Assembly (NCBI RefSeq): GCF_001642475.1
Contig: NW_019173946.1
Span: 1-64,000, forward strand
Direction of reading: 5' to 3'
Source: Fonsecaea monophora
Taxonomy: Eukaryota > Ascomycota > Eurotiomycetes > Chaetothyriales > Herpotrichiellaceae
DNA: 64,000 nucleotides
This document shows positions 1-9,787 of this stretch, one piece after another (position 1 is the first letter of the stretch; every line of letters starts with the position of its first letter). Below the pieces are notes generated by a model, which was not told where the DNA came from, ran no database searches, and worked only from the letters and a program-made list of their open reading frames with translations. The translations under genes were made by a program, and so were the position numbers.

Positions 1-126
1 CTTCTTCTTCTTCTTCTTCTTCTTCTTCTTCTTCTTCTTCTTCTTCTTCTTCTTCTTCTTCTTCTTCTTCTTCTTCTTCTTCTTCTTCTTCTTCTTCTTC
101 TTCTTCTTCTTCTTCTTCTTCTTCTT
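1..126. repeat. (CTT)42 perfect trinucleotide microsatellite
   Basis: Bases 1-126 are 42 uninterrupted CTT units, followed by a degenerate pyrimidine tail (CCTCTTCCTCT) to about 138. The tract touches the window edge and may extend beyond it. It lies just past the stop codon of the dehydrogenase at 174, so it is in or beyond that gene's 3' region, where the transcript would carry GAA repeats. A long pure polypurine-polypyrimidine mirror repeat of this kind is known to be able to form triplex DNA. Confidence 0.97.
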
Positions 127-173
127 CCTCTTCCTCTATCTACAAAACACTCCCTCCAAAAAAAATGAGAAAA

Positions 174-1511
174 CTACCACAATTTCTCCACCAACCCTCT
201 CACGGCCTCGAGGACCTTTTCGTCCTGCGGGCTCTTTTCCTTCTGGGGCAACAACCCGCCCGTGGCCCTCGCGCAGATAATGTCGACTTGATCCCTGCCC
301 ACACCTCTCTCGGTCAGGGTGGTTTTGAGGCCGAGGTCGCGCACGAGCTGCAAGATGCGGTCGCCGACCAGGTCGCTGTCCTTGAGATTGTCTCCCGTTG
401 AAGAGATCTCCGCGGCGCCGCTGCCACCGGCGACACGACCCGTAGTGTACGGCAGGATGGCGGCGATGGACTCTGCGTTCTCGGGGGACTGGCGGGCCTT
501 GACTTTCACGACGTGGCCCAGCGTCAGGCACGAGGTGATGCCGTGGGGGATGCCGTAGGGCGAGCCGAGCGCGTAGCCCAGCGAGTGGGACAGGCCCAGA
601 CCGCCTTTGAGGTTGCCGCCCACGAAGCCGAGGGAGGCATAGGCGGCCAGCAACAAGCCCGTCATGACGTCCTCGTCCTTGGGGTTTTCCTTGTACTTTG
701 GCAGCAGTCGGAAGAGCTCCGCGATGGAGTTCAGGGCGACGATGCGGCACGGCACCCACGTCGTCGACGGGTGGTACTGGCTCTCGACGGCGTGGTCGAG
801 GGCGCGCAGCCCCGTGGAGAGGAACAGGTGCGGCGGCGTGTGCAGGGCGAATTTCGGGTCGTAGAAGATGTACGCCGGGTACGTGTTCGGGTGGGCGATG
901 CCCGTCTTGGTGCCGTCGGCCTGCGTGTAGCCCGCGATGGCGGTACACTCTGCGGCGGACAGCGTGGTCGGGATGGCGATGTGGACGAGCCACTTGCTCG
1001 CCGTCTCGTGCACGCGGTACGCGATGGCCTTTGCGCTGTCGATGGGCGACCCGCCCCCGACCGAGATGATGGTGTCGATGGTACTGTCACTCTTGACGAT
1101 GGCCGTCGCCTCGTCCAGCTGCGCCACGGGCGCGTGCTCGCGGATGTTGCTAAACGTGCCGGCGTGGTGGTCTCCGGTCTTCAAAAGCTCCTCGAGTCCT
1201 TTGATGAGCGGGGTCTTGGTCGCCAGCGAATTGCCCGTGATGATAAACGCCTTGGATTTCTCCGTCGGCAGTGCCGAGAGGATGTGCTTCTGCACCACCT
1301 CCGGGCCGTAGTACAGTCCCTTGAGGGCGTTGGGCCTGTACATGCCCTGGAGGGGGTGGAGGCTGGAATCCATTCTGGAGATGTTGCGTCGTGGTTTTGT
1401 CGACGTTGATGTGGCTGATGCTGATGCTATTCCTGCTCCTCGAGAACTCGGGGTCCAGTTGACAATACGGGCGGGCGACACTTGGGCTTTTGTCTGTAGA
1501 GCGCGGAGCAT
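174..1511 (-). CDS. Maleylacetate reductase-like, iron-ADH superfamily dehydrogenase
   Basis: An NAD(P)-dependent group III alcohol dehydrogenase superfamily protein. A single exon gives 445 residues from the ATG at 1511 or 399 from the in-frame ATG at 1373. The body shows the dinucleotide motif GGGSPIDSAK (106-115 in the short form) and the helical domain with GLSHSLGYALGSPYGIPHG, which keeps two His of the usual metal site. At the first ligand position, where iron ADHs have GMDALxH, this protein has GLRALDH, so the Asp is Arg. Maleylacetate reductases also lack that Asp, so a MAR-like, perhaps metal-independent, reductase of ring-cleavage products fits better than an iron ADH. The 46 residues before the second Met hold no Asp or Glu and are rich in Arg, Ser, Thr and Ala, like a mitochondrial presequence; homologues I recall begin near the second Met. 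The substrate is not deducible. Confidence 0.88.
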   Translation of the reverse strand: MLRALQTKAQVSPARIVNWTPSSRGAGIASASATSTSTKPRRNISRMDSSLHPLQGMYRPNALKGLYYGPEVVQKHILSALPTEKSKAFIITGNSLATKTPLIKGLEELLKTGDHHAGTFSNIREHAPVAQLDEATAIVKSDSTIDTIISVGGGSPIDSAKAIAYRVHETASKWLVHIAIPTTLSAAECTAIAGYTQADGTKTGIAHPNTYPAYIFYDPKFALHTPPHLFLSTGLRALDHAVESQYHPSTTWVPCRIVALNSIAELFRLLPKYKENPKDEDVMTGLLLAAYASLGFVGGNLKGGLGLSHSLGYALGSPYGIPHGITSCLTLGHVVKVKARQSPENAESIAAILPYTTGRVAGGSGAAEISSTGDNLKDSDLVGDRILQLVRDLGLKTTLTERGVGRDQVDIICARATGGLLPQKEKSPQDEKVLEAVRGLVEKLW

Positions 1512-1847
1512 CAGAAGGACCGCCGGGCGAATTTTATCGATGACCAGAGGACGAGGGGGCGAAAAGGATGGGATGAACGACAAAGATGTGCCGATTGTGA
1601 TGCTGGCTTATGATGCGGGGCCTTGCCTCGTTTAAGCCTCGTTCGTCATTGTCAGCAGAATAAATAATGATAAGTAATAGAATATTAAGAGTAGCCAAGC
1701 AACCTAGCAACCAAGCAACCAAGGTCAATGCCTTGTCCATCACTCGGTAGGTAATAATTCCCCTCACGAGGCTGCATATCAAAGTCACCACTCACCACTC
1801 GCTTATTCTCAGCCTCGGCTTTCACGAGTAAAAAGCTTTACAGCCCA
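1512..1847. other. Intergenic, 336 bp
   Basis: Spacer between the dehydrogenase start and the stop codon of the next minus-strand gene. It is AT-rich around 1660-1700. I see no gene or RNA in it. Confidence 0.6.
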
Positions 1848-3821
1848 TCAATGACCATGCTTCAACTCATCCAAATGTGCCCCCATACTTCTCCAGAACC
1901 ACCGGCTGCCATGTGGCTGTAAGAAGTCTCCATATGCAAACATCTTCAGAACGGGAACCACCTGCTCCCAACTTAGGAGGCTCATCATTCGCGCTTGTCT
2001 TGCAAAAAGAGTGTTGAACAGCATGGTCGACGCGTCTTCATCTTCCCCTTCAATGTGAGCTACATCCTCGGCGAAGCCGCTATCAACTCTCTGCAGATGA
2101 GACCCTTCCGCCCCAGAAAGCAGTGCTCTTGATCCATAACTCCCTCGTCTCCTGCCAGCACTCCCTGGAAGAACGCTTTGCCACTCCGCTATCGCGCCCA
2201 CGAATAGACACCATAAATGTGCGTTCGCGTGGATGAGCAGCTCCTGAGGACTGCCTACTCGAAACGCGGCGGTAAGAGCGTCGAACAGAAGAGTCTCACG
2301 CGATGCTGCGGGATCGTAGAAATTCTGGCCATTGATCCACATGTCAAAGAGACCTAGCACTCGCATGAGGTAGAGTGCTGCCATTGCAACTGCGGCTTCC
2401 GTCAAGCGGCTGCATTCGGACTGTGGCATTGCATCTGAGATTTCCGCAATACTCGTGGTGGTGGACACGGAGAGAACACTGCTTAAGCTGATCGAAGTCC
2501 CCTTGACCTGGTCAAAATAGTAATTCGTGAAGAACCCCTCGTCAATATACGCATGGGATGCCACCCAAAAGAAGATGGCTGTGGTATTAATGCTAGGGCC
2601 CTCGGCCTGAGCGATCAACTTTGCCAACGCGATGGCCTGTCGTCGACGGATGAGGAGGCTCCGAAGGGGTTCCATCGATACCACCATGTCCAAAGGCGTG
2701 GCTGCAGTTACACCGTCTGTGGCTTCTGGAATGGTTTCTTTCCCCGCGAGCAGGAAGATATATGGGTCGACTCCATCCCACATGGCCTTGTATACCTTTG
2801 GCCCAAACGTCTCGTACTCAAAGATAGGTTTCCTACGATGAGCCGAACTCAAGTGGATGTCGACAAACATTGCCAGCATGAAGAAATGCGGAGTTACAGC
2901 CCCCGGACTCTCGTCCATCAATTTCCTCAGCATTTGTCCATGCACCAGGGCAGCGTCAAGATTTCTTGCCGAAGCCTCGGCGTAGAAGTGCCAGAAGACT
3001 TGTTGAAGAAGAGTCATCTTGGCCAGTGGGCCCTGGTGCATGGGATCACTCCGAAGGATGCTCTGTCTGAGCATTTTCGAGCTGGTATTTCGCAGTTCCA
3101 GGCTGTATTTCATGTAGCCCGTCTCTTTGATACCACAAGTCACCATCATGGCCAGGTATGTGCTTAGACAAGCGAGCGCCGTGCACTGATCGTGCAGTCC
3201 TTGGACGATGTGCTTCCACGACTGAACGGCCGCCGGTGTGGAGATCCATCCCATGGGCGATTTGGTGACATCTGAACGTGTCGAGGGGAAGCGGCTTGCC
3301 TCGCGGAAGTAGGGAGAGTAGTATAGCGTCGGCAGCTGAATGTCTCGGATGAATGATATGACCTCGTTCACGCGCGGAGTGATGGAGAAGGAGAAACAAG
3401 AGAAAGGATCCGAGTTGCCGTGACGAATGAGTGTAAGGGGACTAGGAAGGTCGGACGGAGCTGGATCATCACCATGCTCAAGAGGAGCAAGTGTATTCGA
3501 CTCGGTTTGTGCTTCATTGCCAGCAATGGGACGAGGTTGTTGGGAGATCGACCTTGAGTAGTCCCATAGTCAGTATCCTCGTAAAAGCCTCCTCTTGTGA
3601 AGAACATCTCACCTTGTTCCAGGCAGCTGAATGGACGCTTGCAACTGTTGGTTATCGCGGATCCTCTTCCATTTGCGATAGCTTCGTTGGACGTGGCCAA
3701 AGACTCTTTTGCGATGTGGCAAAGCCTTCCTGCTCTTCTGATCATGGTTGACCCACAGGAAATCGCCCGTGTAGGCGGGAGCTTGTTGTTGCTGTTGCAC
3801 TTGAGAGTTGCTCGCAACCAT
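1848..3821 (-). CDS. Fungal-specific regulator-like protein, DUF3468 ('tachykinin family') type
   Basis: Two exons, 3821-3613 and 3552-1848, separated by a 60-bp intron (donor GTGAG, acceptor TCAAG), give 637 residues. Exon 1 carries the short basic motif of this family, FLWVNHDQKSRK, then an Arg/Lys-rich helix (HRKRVFGHVQRSYRKW). Splicing restores the next family block, SPLTLIRHGNSDPFSCF followed by ITPRVNEVISFIRD, which supports the junction. The rest is an alpha-helical region like the C-terminal halves of fungal transcription factors. No zinc cluster is encoded, as is usual for this family. Such proteins are annotated as fungal-specific transcription-factor-domain proteins, but their DNA binding is unproven. 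The ATG at 3821 is preceded by 53 in-frame codons that look non-coding. No target can be inferred. Confidence 0.85.
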
Positions 3822-4752
3822 ATTAGACTCTTCAACAGCGCAGGAGAGTGGACAATGGGTGAGGGTTGTTCTAGAAGACCCCGGGACGTACCTCATAAAG
3901 ACTTCTTTTGCTTCAACGCCACCCTGATCACTATACACACCAACTCCTCCCGCGGCACAGAGCCGTCCCGGACACCGCAATAGGTCTCTCCACGATGGTC
4001 AACCCACCAATGCATAATACAACATGACTTTCCTTGGTGCTAAGCACCCCAATCTGCAAGGCCCAACTGTAGCCAAGGGATTGCTGACCCAATGTGGAAG
4101 TAGGCGATGGAATTGATAGTGAGAGGAAGAGACTAATGCCCATCATGTAAGCAAGAGGGAAGGAGACAAGGACCCCAATTTCATCAGAGGCAAGCAGCCG
4201 TCAGGCCAAAGTCCGTCGATCCTTGGTATATGCCACTTGCAAAGAGTGCAGCAAATACAAATCGGGAGGTCGAGTATCCACCAGTCGGATGGTGGTACCC
4301 AGCGATGCAGCTGATTCGACCTTGTCAAGGTGGTCAATATCATGGCCCCAAGCGAGCATTGACTGTGAAAGGAATGTGTCCAATAGGACTTACCGTTGGT
4401 GCCCTTTTGATATGTGACTTAGTCATGATGCATTGGCATCTTCTTGTGAGGCACGGCAAACGTCCCACGAGGTACCGATGGTCAGGTGGCAATGCGCCAT
4501 CTTTGGTATGGGCAGAGAATGTTGAGCAGGAATGTCGAGACGAGGAAATCACGACAAACATGAAGACTGAACAGAGCAACAAGAAAGTATTATGATTGGT
4601 TGGTGATACAGATGATTACCGCTTGCCCCGTGCAAGCCCCATGTGAATGCCCATCAACGCAAGCAATGCTTGAACAACGACCAGAATGCCGCCTACTTCG
4701 GCCCTATTACCATGTCTACCGCATGAAGAGAAGACAGTTGCTTGCAACAAAA
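3822..4752. other. Intergenic, 931 bp
   Basis: Upstream region of the DUF3468-type gene and 3' region of the secreted-protein gene. Short open frames on both strands (for example 4230-4595) lack family features. No gene seen. Confidence 0.5.
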
Positions 4753-5421
4753 TCAGATTTCCACCGGCTGGAGTTCAACTTTGGAGCAGGAGTTTGGAAG
4801 GGGCCCGTAGGTGTAACCATTGGCCTGGAAGAGCTGGGGGACACCATGCCACCAGTCGCAAGCTGCGAGAAAGAGTTAGTTGACTCCAGAAGCAAACGCC
4901 TTGGACAGCGAAAGAGAGGACTCACCCAACCAGCCACCGGTGCTGGCATTGAATTGAAGCCCAGACGAGTTGAAGAAGAATCCAGCATAAAGGCTAGTGA
5001 TGCTGGAGATACTGATTCCGACCTGGTTCCACTCTAAAAGACAGCTGTTAGCATTGGACAAGTGTTTAGTGTGTAAGGAGCACATACGTTGGTAGGGGCC
5101 ATAGCCGATCGACAGGGGCCAAGGACCACCCAGATTGCCAGAGTAGGTAAAGAGCTGCTGGGAATCATTCAAGTAGCCTTGCCATGCCCACGATCTGTTG
5201 GACGAGAGTGCCGCATCACCGAGTCCTGCACCCGTATGGTACGAGTAGAGGTACAAGTCGGTCTTGTTAGATCCAGAGTCTTTGTGAGCACCATTGACCA
5301 CTTTGGTTTGAAGGAGGTATCTGGCAGGTGGATCGATTGTTTGTCTCGTCTGGAGAGGTGATGCCGATGTGAACTGGAAGACGGACAGGATGGTGATGGT
5401 GAGAAGGTTGAAGAGCTGCAT
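4753..5421 (-). CDS. Small secreted protein, DUF7907-like
   Basis: Three exons (5421-5088, 5033-4926, 4862-4753) with introns of 54 and 63 bp give 183 residues. Intron 1 has donor GTATGT, a GCTAACAG branch-like site and acceptor TTTTAG; intron 2 has donor GTGAG and acceptor CGCAG. A hydrophobic signal peptide (MQLFNLLTITILSVF) is followed by a core matching a fungal secreted family: RYLLQTKVVNG, NKTDLYLYSYHTGAGL, then, only after splicing, GGWLACDWWHGVPQLF and a Cys/Pro C-terminus. Family members are secreted by plant- and animal-associated ascomycetes and have no known function. Without the second splice the frame ends early at 4876, so that splice is needed to reach the conserved tail. The DUF number is from memory. 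Confidence 0.87.
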
Positions 5422-6468
5422 GGTGCTGAAAGTTTGACGGAGCTGCCCGGAGTATGGCGTGACTGGGACAAGGCGATGCTGATTTCTTGAGAGAGTAATG
5501 GGATACTTTTGGTAGACAGTAGAACGAATGAATGCACTTGTTGCTAAGTGAAGTATTGGCAAAAGTGAATATGGGTGATGGAAGTTGTATGTATGGGAGA
5601 GAAGTTGGTTTGATGGAGGGAGAAGGGCGAGTGAAGAATTTAAGGCGGGAGGATTTTCGATGGGAGGCTCCTACCTCTTCTTTGTATGAAATGGAATGGT
5701 ACCTGACTAGTTTACGACGTGGTAGTAGCTTTTCTCACTTCTCCAGAAGCAAGACGATCATGTGGAAGGTTCTTCCCGCGGCATTTCTTTCTTTCTACTA
5801 GGTACGCAGCTGGGGATGTAACAAGTAGCGCGGAAGTCACGGCCTCATACGACAGATGGGACGGTGAGAGCGGATGAGCCCATTGGAATGTGGAGACGAT
5901 GATGCCGATGAGGATGATCAGAGTCAAGCAAGCGAGCCAGAGTTTCCGTCTTTTGTCGTTTTCCGTGTCTTCGAGGCCCTTGGCGTGTCGATGGAGAACA
6001 GAGTGACATGCGAGGACATGCGAGATCCAGAACACAGCCACCAACCAGACTCAATCAGACCATGCAAAGTGGAGGACTTCCCCGTTTCTGTGCGAACCCG
6101 CATTTCTTCGGATGTCGGCTTCGTAAAATCAGTGACGAGTCGGGTGCTGAGACTTAAGACATGCTTAACCGCTGTTGCTGTTTAGCTGCGGACTACTCGG
6201 TAATGTCGTACGTGTGATTGTCACTTGTCACTCTTTCCATCCACTGCGGAGAGGGAAATACGTTAGATCTAATACCCATATAGAAGGCATACAGGTGCGA
6301 AGGTACTGATCAGAAGGGCAATTTGTAGGTGCTATGTAGGGTCAAGCTACATCATGATCGACAATTCGCCGAATTACCACCCGATGATCAAGGGTCAGTC
6401 GGTGGGCTGATGTACATTCTCCGTACGTGTGTAAAACGCGAGAAGGCTCCCCTGCTTATGTACCCCAT
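5422..6468. other. Intergenic, 1047 bp
   Basis: Promoter of the secreted-protein gene and 3' flank of the aldo-keto reductase. A 110-codon open frame at 5712-6044 (minus) has one hydrophobic stretch but begins with TTG and has no in-frame ATG, so I do not call it. Confidence 0.5.
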
Positions 6469-7559
6469 TCAGGACCGATCATTCGCGTCAAAAATGTGCC
6501 CCCAGAATGCTCTAAAATGGTGCTTGTTCCCTTCCGTAGAAATCTCTTCAACTTCCTTGGGTGTCAATTCAAATGTAAAGACTCGCAGCATGTCGCTCAT
6601 CCGCTGTTCCTTGGAGCTCGTGGTGATGGGCAAAACATTCTGGTCCACGCACCATCTCAGCAGTATTTCACCCGGGTTCACAGCATATTTCTTCGCCAAT
6701 GACTCCAACAAACCATCAACTGGGCCTCCCTTCTCCCTGGTGACGGGGGTAAGGGGACCATAGGCAGCAACCCGAATGTCTTTGTTCTTATGGTAGGCAA
6801 GCAGGTCTCCGTGCTGTAGGTACGGATGGAATTCAATCTGGTTGATAGCCGGTCGGACTTTGCATGTCTGAAGAATAGCATCCAGGTGAGGCTTTAGGAA
6901 GTTGCTGACACCGATACTTTTGGCCTTGCCTGAAGCTGCGACCTCTTCCATTTGTGCCCATTTTTGCTGGAGTAGCTTGTCATCCCCTTTGGCGAAAAAC
7001 GGAGCATGGATGAGGTACAGGTCAACGTAATCAAGTCCCATTTTCTTCAGGCTTCGATCAATGGCACTTGGGATGTCGTCGATATGGGTGATAACTTTGG
7101 TGGTGATAAAGAGCTGGTCGCGGGGAATCTTGCTCTCTTTGACCGCCTCACCCAGTTCCACTTCCGTGTTGTACACTTCAGCTCCATCAATGTGTCTATA
7201 TCCCACCTTGATGGCGGTTTTCGTGGCATCTATAGTTGCCTGATCCTTGGGTGCGTCCGCACTGGTCTTGTACCTGCAAACCCAAGTCGTGGTCAGCCAT
7301 CACTGATGTGTGAGACTTGCGGCGATGTGATGCGTAAGAGCCTTCGGCATGAACCAGATGATTCAACAGGTAGTAGTGATGTAATCTCAATCCGCCGCCT
7401 CAGACTTACCATGCCGTGCCCAATCCGTATCCGATCTGAACAACATCCTACAGTCAGCGGCACTGTACTAGCCGGAGGGAGGCGAGTCTCACTTACAAAT
7501 GGTATCTTGTTGCCATCTGGCAGCTCCATATCAGGAATCTTGATGTCTAGTTTCGCCAT
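6469..7559 (-). CDS. Aldo-keto reductase
   Basis: Three exons (7559-7497, 7435-7410, 7273-6469) with introns of 61 and 136 bp encode 297 residues. The 26-nt middle exon supplies the family N-terminal strand (IGYGLGTA), confirming the splicing. The whole catalytic tetrad is visible: Asp59 in YRHIDGAEVYN, Tyr64, Lys89 in FITTKV and His119 in LYLIHAP. NADPH-binding elements follow (SIGVSNF, INQIEFHP, AYGPLTP, the 'TTSSKEQR' loop). It should be a cytosolic (beta/alpha)8 barrel reducing aldehydes or ketones with NADPH. The substrate cannot be read from sequence. It is near the size of GCY1/YPR1-type enzymes, and no pathway partner is adjacent. Confidence 0.94.
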
Positions 7560-8283
7560 TGTGGGGGGAAATGATGTGAATGTTCTATGATTCACTTGTG
7601 GTAACAGAAAACGGCTTGTTTGATAATGACCCGACCGATGAACACAGGATATGGCAGTAGCAAGTGATGGGAGACGAATCATGTATACACGAAAAAGATC
7701 GAACGTCCAACGACAGCTTGATAAAAGAATCGTCCTTTGGGTACAAAGAGGAGCAGGCCAAAGCCCGTGCAGTTCGTAGAGGTGGGGTAGAAGATACCCG
7801 AAGCTCGCAACTCCGAATCAATAAACCGTCGAATGGCACGGAGTCTGAACTCCTTACTCCATGACGTGCTCAACTCGCTAATGCCACAGTGCCGGCTGGT
7901 GCCCGTATGCCTCGAAGTTTGTCAGCATGTCTGCTAACACAAGCGGTACTTGTATCTCGACTCAACGGGAAGGTGAGTCGGGAACACCAACCCAATACAA
8001 TAGGCCATGCATCACTTACCAGCCAATGCAAGGGCTTCCAAGTCCATCAAGCCAACTGCGTTCAAGAACCTTCATCGCCATCTGATGCAGTGGCACCGAC
8101 GAGGCTTCGTCGACCCCCCAATCACCACCTGACTTGTACAGCTCTTGTATTGGATGGTTCCTCTCAAGCCAATATCGTCCTTTCCGGTGGTGTTGGACTT
8201 CCGCGATGATGGACGTGGCTCATTATCGGCGCACGGCGAGACAATTTTGATCTCATGAAACATAATGGGAAACCCAGATCGTC
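7560..8283. other. Intergenic, 724 bp
   Basis: Promoter side of the aldo-keto reductase and 3' flank of the Rab gene. Only short open frames without family features; no RNA gene seen. Confidence 0.55.
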
Positions 8284-9124
8284 TCAACAGCAACCTCTAC
8301 CCTGCCCGCTCTTAACGGCATCGTTCATGGTCAGGTTGACTGTCTTGGGAGCTTTGCCTTCATCTCGCCCAGTCCCTGTCCCATACCCTTTAACTCCGCT
8401 TCTCCTGTCGTTGAGGTCATATTTGCCGGCTTCGATATTCTGATATATTCTTTCTGCCACCTCGAGGAACGCTTTCTCGACTCCCTCTCCGCTCTTAGCA
8501 CTTGTCTCAACATATTTGACCACGTTTTCTCGTCGACACCAGTCCTCTGCCTCTTCTCGGCTCACGGCTCGCTTGGTGCCTCCCTGCGTATCAGTGCTCT
8601 GTTCCGCCAGGTCCAGCTTGTTGCCCACCAAAATGACGACGATACCCTCCTCGGCGATCTGACGAAGGTCATTGAGCCATTGGGTGACCGACTCAAAGCT
8701 GCTTCTTCGCGTGATGTCAAACACTAACAATGCCCCAGATGCACCTCGGAAATAGCTTCTTGTTATGCTTTTGTATGTCTCTTGACCCGCGGTGTCCCAA
8801 AGTGAAAGCTTCATCTTCTTCTGCTGTTGAGGATTGGCATGGCCGACTCTTCCATTTGGAGCGCCGATATCTAAGGATGCGTTCGCAGGAGGACCAACAG
8901 GAACTATTCGACTCCCAAACTCAACACCAATGGTGACATCATGTGAGGCGGAGAATCTTCCTTCGCATAACCGGATGGTCAGGCTCGATTTGCCAGTTCC
9001 TTGCCCTCTGTTAGGGGGGTTTGTCACCAAGGGACTGAAGGAGCTGCTCACCAGAATCCCCTATACAGACCAATTTGGCTATGTAGTTCCAGGGGAGCGC
9101 AGGGACCGGTGTTGGGGTGGGCAT
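8284..9124 (-). CDS. Rab-family small GTPase, Rab2/4/14-like, with interswitch insertion
   Basis: Two exons (9124-9052 and 8999-8284) with a 52-bp intron give 262 residues. The splice joins the P-loop: IGDSG in exon 1 and TGKSSLT in exon 2. Other guanine-nucleotide motifs are WDTAGQE, NKLD and ETSAK, and the C-terminus RGCC is a geranylgeranylation signal, so it is a membrane-anchored trafficking GTPase. The TIGVEFGSR switch I sequence is typical of the Rab2/4/14 branch. Between the strand after it and the one leading to DTAGQE lie about 24-27 extra residues (about 60-86, Pro/Gly/Asn/Gln rich) where typical Rabs have a two- or three-residue turn. The extra sequence is in frame, has no stop, and shows no obvious intron boundaries. 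Confidence 0.93.
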
Positions 9125-9787
9125 GGGAAAGGACAGGAGTGCGTCTGCTAACTTAGTAGAGGGTGGATCTCGATATCGTTTGATCTGACAGTAGATTCGG
9201 TCAACCCTATGCGCAGGTGAAAGGATCAACTTAGAAACAATAACGTTGGGGGAGTGGAATAGACAGAGTCTGGTGACAAAAAGATGAATGCTGAGCGGCG
9301 AACGACTTGGGCCCGATGACGATGACCACGCTTGTAGGAAGCTTGTGAGGAGAGCGCGTGCCCATTATTTGCAACGTGTATTACACCAGTAGTAACAAGC
9401 TGCCTGGAAGCCTGTGCACTTTGGGAGCTCCACAGCCTGGAACTTGCCCCAAGCACCCACGGCTACCCACTGAATCCAGGCTAAGCTAGGCTGGGCATAC
9501 ACAACTACTCCATCGAGTTTCCTGCGTGCCTGGTCTTTGTTCCCCATTTTCGACTTGACCTGCTGAAGGTTGGACTCATATCCCCAAACCACCAACTCAC
9601 CACCACGTCTCCTTGTGCAACCGCACATCCAACTGATATCTACGACATATTCTAGCTCCTCATTCAACTCACCTAGTCCACATCTGTCAATCAAGAAGGA
9701 TTTGCTTTGGTACCATCAGTTATTCGTGCTTATCAACCCAGTATACTCACCGACTGATACACCGCGTGGTGACTGCCTGCGGGCAGC
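9125..9787. promoter_or_regulatory. Divergent intergenic promoter region
   Basis: 663 bp between the start of the Rab gene (minus) and the start of the choline-transporter-like gene (plus). It must hold both promoters and 5' leaders. An open plus frame begins at 9570 but is probably leader sequence, because the family N-terminus is reached only from the ATG at 9788. I could not assign individual factor sites. Confidence 0.5.

Noticed and set aside
513..1409. 298-codon plus-strand open frame antisense to the MAR-like dehydrogenase
   Set aside because: It is the mirror of a GC-rich conserved coding sequence; its product is Arg/Val/Gly-biased with no domain, and the minus strand clearly encodes the enzyme.
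5712..6044. 110-codon minus-strand frame with one hydrophobic segment
   Set aside because: It begins with TTG, has no in-frame ATG, no domain and no splice partner.
9570..9787. Upstream extension of the choline-transporter-like frame
   Set aside because: The family N-terminus MFSEYASRF appears only by starting at 9788 and splicing a 55-bp intron, so this part is promoter/leader.
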